Shown piece by piece: positions 1-5,035 of a stretch of DNA of 5,817 nucleotides. Position numbers and translations under genes: made by a program. The DNA lies in assembly GCA_022013615.1 (NCBI GenBank), contig JAKLQB010000086.1, forward strand, positions 1 through 5,817, given 5' to 3'. The DNA comes from Desulfobacterales bacterium. Its GTDB lineage: Bacteria > Desulfobacterota > DSM-4660 > Desulfatiglandales > Desulfatiglandaceae. How positions within the stretch are numbered: position 1 is the first letter of the stretch; each line of letters starts with the position of its first letter. The notes under the pieces are model-generated. The model did no database searches. It worked only from the letters and a program-made list of their open reading frames with translations, and was not told the origin of the DNA.

Positions 1-1
1 G

Positions 2-421
2 CAGAAGGTTCAATACTCCAAAAACGGGAAAAAGAAAAAACCCATTTCAATATTACCCGGCTCGTTTGATCCATTGTCTGTCTTTTATGCCTTTAGGTTT
101 TTTGACCTGAAAGAAAATACTGTCCTTGAAGTTCCAGTAATGGATGGGAAAAAGTGTGTAATAGGGCAAGCAAAGGTCATAAGAAGGGAAACAATCAGGG
201 TGGAAAGCGGAACCTATGACACCTATTTGGTAGAGCCTGATCTAAAGCATATTGGCGGTGTATTTAAGAAGAGTAAAAATGTGAAATTCAGGATATGGGT
301 CACAGCAGATGCTCGAAGGATCCCCGTGAAGATGGAGAGTGAAGTGATAGTTGGAAGTTTTGTGGGGGAACTCATCTCAGCCGAAGGAATTGAGAAGAAG
401 GGCTATGCAAAATTACAATAA
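2..421 (+). CDS. DUF3108-family envelope protein, C-terminal part (5' end outside window)
   Basis: The reading frame is open from the first complete codon to the TAA at 419-421, giving 139 visible codons, so this is the C-terminal part of a longer protein. The TTG at 74 is not a credible start: the codons before it (ending LPGSFDP) run directly into LSVFYAFRF. This matches the 'DPLSxFYxxR' block that DUF3108 proteins carry mid-protein. Further family-like features follow: VPVMDGKK, a V..RETI.VESGTYDT segment, VEP, a 'FRIWVTADARRIPVKM' strand pair (the W-x-x-D-x-R-R-x-P-V signature) and a final VGSFVGEL. DUF3108 proteins are usually about 230-270 aa, beta-rich and secreted to the periplasm; their molecular role is not established. 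The signal peptide would lie upstream. The gene converges on the DUF1318 gene, and an inverted-repeat element begins 27 bp after its stop. Family assignment is by recognised motifs, without a search. Confidence 0.85.
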   Translation, partial: QKVQYSKNGKKKKPISILPGSFDPLSVFYAFRFFDLKENTVLEVPVMDGKKCVIGQAKVIRRETIRVESGTYDTYLVEPDLKHIGGVFKKSKNVKFRIWVTADARRIPVKMESEVIVGSFVGELISAEGIEKKGYAKLQ

Positions 422-448
422 TGAACAGACGCATACCCCGTTTGCGGG

Positions 449-470
449 TAAGTTCTCAATAAGCCCGGGC
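449..470 (+). repeat. Left terminal inverted repeat of element copy 1
   Basis: Reads TA-AGTTCTCAATAAG-CCCGGGC. Its reverse complement equals 659-680 at 21 of 22 positions. The outermost TA may be the target-site duplication. Confidence 0.88.
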
Positions 471-626
471 TGAATCTAAAAAATCCCCCCTGGCCCAGAC
501 CTGGCCTTGATACTTTGCGAGAGTGGCTGATCGAACATAACTGCTTCGTTAGGTTACGACATATGTCCACCAAGTCGCGCCTCCCAATCCCGCCCCGGTC
601 TCGGGACGGGGAGGGCAGGCCTCGAT

Positions 627-645
627 CCCCCTTTGCAAAAGGGGG
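627..645. repeat. Hairpin core of element copy 1
   Basis: CCCCCTTT at 627-634 pairs with AAAGGGGG at 638-645 around a three-base loop (GCA). It is symmetrical on both strands and lies between convergent genes, so it could also help stop transcription from either side. No T-run follows it, so a classical intrinsic terminator is not claimed. The same hairpin recurs at 4993-5011. Confidence 0.7.
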
Positions 646-658
646 AAGCAGTCGAACT

Positions 659-680
659 GCCCGGACTTATTGAGAACTTA
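659..680 (-). repeat. Right terminal inverted repeat of element copy 1
   Basis: Reads GCCCGGAC-TTATTGAGAACT-TA on the + strand, the inverse of 449-470 with one difference (A at 665 in place of G). It lies 37 bp beyond the stop codon of the DUF1318 gene. Confidence 0.88.
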
Positions 681-717
681 AATAAAAAATAAGCAACTAT
701 TTCTAATTGCATATGAA

Positions 718-1263
718 TCATCTGACCGGCTTTTGCCATTCTTTGGCAAAAATCTCGGCAATCTTGTTTATCTGTCCGGGTTCGATCTTAAGTGCCTTGG
801 CAATCTCCTCATATAGTTGTTTCCTGTCTTTATTTTCTGCATCAATGAGACTATTCAGGTCTCTTTTCTCCTTCAATCCCAACCCTTTGGTGTCTCCCAG
901 TGAGACATAACCGTTGTCGCCCTCTTTAAGCATCCCTTTTTTGTAATAAGGCTTCATCTTGGGATACCGGTCTTTCATTTTTTCCTTCAATGCGCGGATT
1001 GTAGGATTGGCAACCGAGGTTACTTCATCTGCAAAGGCCAATGGGCAGGAAAAAGCTAAAATAATCTGTTGTAAAAAAGAGGTTTTTTCCTTCTTTATGG
1101 ATTTTTTTTGCTCACCACCACTCTCTCTTATTTCATTCACAATTTCTCCTGCAACGGATTCCACCTTTTCTGCAGGAAAGTAAATATTAATGGTGACACA
1201 TGCAAATATCAATACTGAGAGAAGTGAAGCCGCTACTAACAAAGTCCTTCGATAAAATTTCAT
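718..1263 (-). CDS. DUF1318 / YdbL-family lipoprotein with YnbE-like N-terminus
   Basis: This 181-aa protein starts at the ATG 1263-1261, chosen because a strong GGGAGGT ribosome site lies five to six bases upstream; the in-frame ATG 60 bp earlier has none and would put a polar stretch before the signal. Residues 1-22 form a lipoprotein-type signal (KFYRR, hydrophobic core, LIFA-C22), although Phe at -2 is unusual for a lipobox. Next comes VTINIYFP (23-30), a strand resembling the start of mature YnbE, then an amphipathic KVESVAGEIVNEIRE. A lysine-rich stretch (53-60) and a hydrophobic FLQQIILAFSCPLAFA (63-78) before DE look like a second, internal signal peptide. The C-terminal half (about 86-175) is the DUF1318/YdbL domain, with ANPTIRALKEKM, NGYV, and LIDAENKDRKQLYEEIAKAL. 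In Escherichia coli YdbL is a soluble periplasmic partner of the YdbH-YnbE bridge. The gene lies 349 bp downstream of the YdbH-like gene on the same strand. Proteins of this combined layout exist in other proteobacteria, as I recall; the fusion reading is inference. Confidence 0.85.
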   Translation of the reverse strand: MKFYRRTLLVAASLLSVLIFACVTINIYFPAEKVESVAGEIVNEIRESGGEQKKSIKKEKTSFLQQIILAFSCPLAFADEVTSVANPTIRALKEKMKDRYPKMKPYYKKGMLKEGDNGYVSLGDTKGLGLKEKRDLNSLIDAENKDRKQLYEEIAKALKIEPGQINKIAEIFAKEWQKPVR

Positions 1264-1267
1264 TTTG

Positions 1268-1274
1268 ACCTCCC
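1268..1274 (-). promoter_or_regulatory. Ribosome binding site deciding the start of the DUF1318 gene
   Basis: On the minus strand this reads GGGAGGT, with its GGAGG core ending five bases before the ATG at 1263. It fixes the start there rather than at the ATG at 1323. Confidence 0.85.
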
Positions 1275-1332
1275 GTGTATGTTCTATAGCTTCCAATATA
1301 AAGTTATTGGAGTAATCTGACATATGATCTTT

Positions 1333-1356
1333 AAAAAGGTTTCCCGCCTGGGCGGG
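1333..1356 (-). terminator. Possible terminator/attenuator hairpin upstream of the DUF1318 gene
   Basis: On the minus strand a CCCGCC/GGCGGG hairpin (1356-1351 with 1348-1343, two-base nominal loop that would open to four) is followed by AAACC and then five Ts (1337-1333). It lies between the YdbH-like and DUF1318 genes in their direction of transcription. It could reduce read-through from the upstream gene. The five-base gap between stem and T-run makes it imperfect. Confidence 0.35.
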
Positions 1357-1415
1357 GTTACTAAAAGAAACTGGAAGCTCGATAACCCCTAACCCGGATA
1401 AACCGGAAAAGTTAC

Positions 1416-1523
1416 AAGTGAACTAAAGGTTGAAGTGAACTAAAGTTAATGAGTCGCTTCGCTCCATCTGTTTTATAAAAAATAGAATTCCACAACTTTA
1501 GGCACTTTAGATCACTTTAGACA
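1416..1523. repeat. Inverted array of CTAAAGT words in the ydbH-ydbL spacer
   Basis: The left arm holds two copies of AAGTGAACTAAAG at 1416-1428 and 1433-1445, a 17-bp period. The right arm holds ACTTTAG three times, at 1495-1501, 1504-1510 and 1514-1520, a 9-10 bp period and the inverse of the left-arm word. CTAAAGTT at 1440-1447 is exactly inverse to AACTTTAG at 1494-1501. Between the arms are a bulged hairpin (GAGTCGCTTCGCTC, 1451-1464) and the palindrome TTTTATAAAA (1471-1480). The remainder of the spacer 1264-1612 shows no gene on either strand; in particular there is no small lipoprotein frame that could be ynbE. I read this as a dispersed intergenic repeat of unknown function, unrelated in sequence to the element at 449-680. 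Confidence 0.65.
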
Positions 1524-1612
1524 CTTCACACTTTTTCAATTTTGCAATTTTCTGCGCGTTTTGAGCAGAATTTTATCGCTAAGGTACTAAAAATGCCATC
1601 TCCGGTCGGGCA

Positions 1613-4600
1613 CTATTTAATTACTGGCCCGCTGCCTTTGGCAGTAATACGTTTTACTCTTTTTACCATATCTTTGAAGCTGATACGATTGCCAGGATTC
1701 TGATTTACAACATTTACACCTGAAAAGCCACCCCTTTTCACCAAAAACTCATTTCCTCCTTCCTTGATGGTGCCGTTGACTTTGAAAACATCGTTTTCCA
1801 GGGATGCACGCAAACCGATTTTTTTATATGGGAACTCCTTGAAAAGCATGGCAAAACTACCGGCAAGTCCCACAAAAGGGCTCTGACCTCCACCGATTCG
1901 GGCGATATTATCCAAGGCCTTTACGCTAATCCTTTGAGGCACGCCTTTTGTCTTGACTGTTTCCAATAATAGATCAAACTTTTGAGGTTGACCATAGGCG
2001 ATCTCCAGGCCTTTAATGTGTCCCTTAAGCACCCCTTCAACCTTCCCAAAAGAGGTGCCTGCGGTCATTTCTGCCAGGCGCAGCGCATTCAATTTGGCAC
2101 TCAGCCTAAAAACGGGGGTGGAACCGAACATCTCTGAGGCACCGAAATCGGAGACAATAACCTCCCCATTGAAAACCTCCGCCTTTATCTTTCCATGGGC
2201 GCTTAAGGTGCCTCCTTCAAAACGTATGGGATCCAGTTTCCCGTATACTGTTCCCTGTACTGGTTGCGGCAAAACCCTGGATAAAAGAGGTTGGATGTCA
2301 ACGGCGTTCATTGTCAGGCTGGTATCAATGGAAGGTCGTGAACCGAATATGTCTTTACTTATTATGGGCCCCAAATTGACTTTCCCTCCCGGAATTCTAA
2401 GAGTGGTTGGAGCCTTCACAGATAGCGAGTTCGGTCCGGCATCCAGTGTAAGTGACAGCGACTGTTCGGGGAGCATGGGAAGGTTCATGGATCGGATCGA
2501 TAACGCCCCTTTTTCCGTCTTCCTTACCCTTTCAGCCTTTTTAGCCTGGTACCAGACAGGCAAATCAAGATTAATCCCCTTAAAAGAAAATCCTTCCTCG
2601 CCCGATGAAAGCGTCCCATCATGCCACATGCAACGTCCCGTGACCATCCAGTCCGTCCCAATACCTGCCAATTCCATGTCTGCTGAAATGGTGCCTCCTA
2701 TGTTCAGGGAAGTGAGAAAACGTTTCTCTGTCTGAAACGGCTCTAAGATGAAATGGCCAAACACCGGTTTCAAGGCCGTCCTGGGGATACTTACGGAAAG
2801 CTCTATTCGCTGATCCCGGGATTTATGAAGAAGAGTTCCATGCATATCGAGCGTCAAAATATCTTTCAAGCCGAACCTTAGACCTGATAACTGCAGAGAT
2901 CTTTTTGGAATTTCGTATTTTATCTCACTGGAAAAGAAAAACGGATTGTTGTTAAGGTCGAGATAGAATCGATCATATAGAATCTCGCCCCCATCTGCTT
3001 GAATGGAAGTGTTGGCAACCATATAAGCTTCTTTCAGGCCTATCTCACCATCCATTTTAACCCTAACAGAGACTTTCTCGCCCATACAGCTTGAATCCCT
3101 GTTTTCAAAAATGAGCTCATGAAACTCCAGCTCAGAACTAAATGACCAGGGGTCTTGTTCTTTTTGGGCGGCCGTTATGTGAATAGAGTCTACCCCACTA
3201 AATTGCCATCCCGAAGGGAGCAGGTTCAGGGCAAGGGCTGTTTCTAACAAGTTTGTCTGTTTGCCCTGAAGCACCATATTCATCTGTTTCCCATCAACTC
3301 TCAGGGACAATAAGAGGTTTTTCAACAGGGAGGAGTTGAGCCGGATCCTGGGGAGATGCAGAGATCTTTTTTCTCCATCAACTGTGCCTTTTTGAATATT
3401 CACACTGATATCATTAATCAGAATCTCCTTTTCCCCTGCTGCAGCTCTCGCCTGTGGAACATTCGCCTTTAGTTCCTCAATCTCAAAAACAGGATATTTG
3501 CCCGAGATAGACAGTCCCATTGTAAAGGGTTTAAGTGCTACTCCCTTGCCCGAAAGAGTGATTTTATCACCTTTTATCCTGGCCGAAATGCCTATCCCAC
3601 TAAGCTCTCCTTTGCCCCGGATGTCTCCTGTGATGCTGCCACTCATTTTCATCTCTCCGGTCGCATAGGAAAACCGGTTTTCTTTGAGCCCGGCATGAAG
3701 GTCATAACCCCAATCCCATTGTGCATTTGCCTTCATACCGTCTATTTTGCCATGGAAAGTGACAGGTCCGGATAGCACGACAGGCTCCATTTGTGATCTT
3801 AGCTCGACTGGAACAAAGGGCATCGTTTTTTGGGGTAAAAGGTGACCATCAAGAAGTTCGATCCCAACATGGGTTTCAGATCCAAAGCTAACATTTAAGC
3901 TGCCCTTTAGCCCAAATATCTCATTTATACCCAAATGAAAGTGCGAAGCTCTCAGCTTGTTGTTGCCCAGATCGAAGAATCCCTGTGTTTTAAGATGCAG
4001 GTTTAAGGGGTCTGACCTTGTTTCAGGTATCCGCTTAAGGACTGCCCCCTCAAGAACAAGATCCAAAGGCTCAAAGGCCACTTTTTTAGAGTTGTGGTCG
4101 TAAACAAGCCTTGCCGTCACGCCTACATTGTCCGCACTTGCCTCCGGACTTTGAAACATTGCCCCTGTTGCTGTCAGCAGGCAGCTTATCTTCGGGTCAA
4201 CAAGAGATATGGCATGATCCGTAGTGATAAGAATGTGAGGGGCCATGAAGCTTATTTTTTGGGAGGGCCATTGGAACCGCATCTCACAAGAGATCTCTAC
4301 AAGATGATCCGTATTCAGATGCGCGTGAATCCCACTGATCCGGACGGCCTGATCCTCAGTTTGAGCAACCATATTCCCGTTGACAATTTGTGCGGCTTGA
4401 AATCGCATGTCCCTGAACAGAAAAAGCGCAATTAGCCTTTTCACAATCCGTGTCAGAAATGAGGGACCTCCAGGTTTCTGCTCGATCCGGGGAAAGAGCA
4501 GGTCATGCGAAACACGAAATGAAAAACCGTCAATCTTGAGATTTTTAAAGGTGAGGCATTTGTGTCCGAAAGACCCTTCCAGGGACATGTCCGCAATGAG

Positions 4601-4864
4601 CTCAGAAATTTCCAGGTAAAACCCCCTAAGATCTTCACCGGGCTTGAACAATATCCCTTTTGCCAGAATTCGTAAGGGTTTGAGGGAATAAGAGAGGTTT
4701 TTTATTTCAAATGAAGCGCCGGTGGATCGAGCAATGGATTTTTCTATCAACGCCTTTACGGCAGGGGGATGGAAATAATAGTACAGGATTGCACCGCAAA
4801 GAGAGGCTATAATGAGCAGAACGCCAATGCAAAAGACCAGGAGGAGTTTGTTTTTCGTTTTCAT
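1613..4864 (-). CDS. Long AsmA/YdbH-like inner-membrane-anchored periplasmic protein
   Basis: A single uninterrupted frame of 1083 aa. The start is ATG 4864-4862; a TTG lies one codon earlier and a TGA directly before that, so there is no other choice, and the ribosome site is weak. Residues 1-6 are MKTKNK and about 7-31 form one transmembrane helix, so the rest should face the periplasm. The body is almost wholly beta-strand-like, with repeated short hydrophobic strands (for example KNLKIDGFSFRV, GELSGIGISARIKG, VEGVLKGHIKGL), as in AsmA-like/bridge proteins. The start (A..LIEKSIARSTG..FEIKNLSYSLKPLRILAKGI) is typical of this superfamily. The last ~144 residues (940-1083) hold GGGQSPF, LENDVFKVNGTI, EFLVKRG and ISFKDMVKRVKRI and look like the most constrained part. 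Escherichia coli YdbH is about 880 aa and forms a lipid-transport bridge with YnbE; the DUF1318 gene downstream supports the YdbH reading. TamB or another AsmA-like member remains possible. It lies 73 bp downstream of the aminopeptidase stop. Confidence 0.72.
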   Translation of the reverse strand: MKTKNKLLLVFCIGVLLIIASLCGAILYYYFHPPAVKALIEKSIARSTGASFEIKNLSYSLKPLRILAKGILFKPGEDLRGFYLEISELIADMSLEGSFGHKCLTFKNLKIDGFSFRVSHDLLFPRIEQKPGGPSFLTRIVKRLIALFLFRDMRFQAAQIVNGNMVAQTEDQAVRISGIHAHLNTDHLVEISCEMRFQWPSQKISFMAPHILITTDHAISLVDPKISCLLTATGAMFQSPEASADNVGVTARLVYDHNSKKVAFEPLDLVLEGAVLKRIPETRSDPLNLHLKTQGFFDLGNNKLRASHFHLGINEIFGLKGSLNVSFGSETHVGIELLDGHLLPQKTMPFVPVELRSQMEPVVLSGPVTFHGKIDGMKANAQWDWGYDLHAGLKENRFSYATGEMKMSGSITGDIRGKGELSGIGISARIKGDKITLSGKGVALKPFTMGLSISGKYPVFEIEELKANVPQARAAAGEKEILINDISVNIQKGTVDGEKRSLHLPRIRLNSSLLKNLLLSLRVDGKQMNMVLQGKQTNLLETALALNLLPSGWQFSGVDSIHITAAQKEQDPWSFSSELEFHELIFENRDSSCMGEKVSVRVKMDGEIGLKEAYMVANTSIQADGGEILYDRFYLDLNNNPFFFSSEIKYEIPKRSLQLSGLRFGLKDILTLDMHGTLLHKSRDQRIELSVSIPRTALKPVFGHFILEPFQTEKRFLTSLNIGGTISADMELAGIGTDWMVTGRCMWHDGTLSSGEEGFSFKGINLDLPVWYQAKKAERVRKTEKGALSIRSMNLPMLPEQSLSLTLDAGPNSLSVKAPTTLRIPGGKVNLGPIISKDIFGSRPSIDTSLTMNAVDIQPLLSRVLPQPVQGTVYGKLDPIRFEGGTLSAHGKIKAEVFNGEVIVSDFGASEMFGSTPVFRLSAKLNALRLAEMTAGTSFGKVEGVLKGHIKGLEIAYGQPQKFDLLLETVKTKGVPQRISVKALDNIARIGGGQSPFVGLAGSFAMLFKEFPYKKIGLRASLENDVFKVNGTIKEGGNEFLVKRGGFSGVNVVNQNPGNRISFKDMVKRVKRITAKGSGPVIK

Positions 4865-4911
4865 CAATCAAGATTTAGCCAATTATTTGAGTTGGTTAAT
4901 CGTCGACTTGG

Positions 4912-5035
4912 TAAGTTCTCAATAGATTCGGGCTGCACTAAAAAAATCCCCCCGTCCGCCTCACTCCGCTTGGCTGGAGGGCGGGCCTCAATCCCCCTTT
5001 GCAAAAGGGGGAAGCAGTCGGAATGCCCGGACCTA
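4912..5035. mobile_element. MITE-like inverted-repeat element, copy 2 (short, right end degraded)
   Basis: The left end TAAGTTCTCAATA at 4912-4924 matches the left end of copy 1 exactly over its first 13 bases, followed by a diverged GATTCGGGCTG and then A-run plus TCCCCCC as in copy 1. The right part (CCTCAATCCCCCTTTGC through GAAGCAGTCG to GCCCGGACCTA) matches 619-669 of copy 1 closely. The outer half of the right inverted repeat (ATTGAGAACTTA) is missing, and about 105 bp of interior are absent or replaced by a short GC-rich hairpin (GTCCGCC 4953-4959 with GGCGGGC 4980-4986). It overlaps the 3' end of the aminopeptidase gene and ends 47 bp before the start of the YdbH-like gene. Confidence 0.75.

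Larger units (their letters stand above)
449..680. mobile_element. MITE-like inverted-repeat element, copy 1 (intact ends)
   Basis: This 232-bp non-coding element fills most of the spacer between two convergent genes. Its ends are near-perfect inverted repeats of 22 bp (449-470 and 659-680, one mismatch), and both ends finish with TA. That fits a TA target duplication of the kind made by IS630/Tc1-mariner transposases. No transposase gene fits inside, so if mobile it would be moved in trans. The interior is strongly structured: a CCCCCTTT/AAAAGGGGG hairpin at 627-645, a CCCCG/CGGGG hairpin at 593-611, and the run AAAATCCCCCC near 479-490. Its left end (TIR to the C-run) and right end (ATCCCCCTTTGC through GCCCGGAC) recur at 4912-5035, which shows that it is a repeated element. 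A small antisense reading frame across it (739-554) is a by-product; it encodes the same SPFCKGG peptide as the second copy. Confidence 0.82.

Noticed and set aside
74..421. TTG at 74 as start of a complete 115-aa gene
   Set aside because: The frame is open upstream to the window edge, and the preceding residues (SFDP) continue the DUF3108 DPLSxFY motif, so the gene is truncated by the window, not short.
434..450. Terminator after the DUF3108 gene (TACCC/GGGTA hairpin)
   Set aside because: The stem is only five base pairs with a seven-base loop and no T-run follows; part of it is the border of the repeat element.
731..751. Perfect 8-bp palindrome TTTTGCCA/TGGCAAAA near the end of the DUF1318 gene
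   Set aside because: It lies within codons for the conserved-looking C-terminus (FAKEWQ), has no T-run in the gene's direction and is explained by coding sequence; probably chance.
1264..1323. Upstream ATG at 1323 adding 20 residues to the lipoprotein
   Set aside because: No ribosome site precedes it. The extra residues are polar and would displace the lipoprotein signal, and a strong GGGAGGT site lies before the ATG at 1263.
1416..1523. CRISPR array
   Set aside because: Repeat units are only 7-13 bp, spacing is irregular, the arms are inverted, and no unique spacers or cas genes are present.
1550..1574. TTCTGC/GCAGAA hairpin after the YdbH-like gene as a terminator
   Set aside because: The Ts follow only on the + strand, the wrong direction for the YdbH-like gene, and no + strand gene ends nearby.
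1324..1612. A separate ynbE-like small lipoprotein gene in the spacer
   Set aside because: On the minus strand the ATGs lead to stops within about ten codons (for example MERSDSLTL, MAFLVP), and no signal peptide with a cysteine is encoded.
2016..2735. 239-codon open frame on the + strand inside the YdbH-like gene
   Set aside because: It is antisense to a well-supported 1083-aa frame, its composition (rich in S, P and R) is that of a shadow frame, and it has no recognisable domain.
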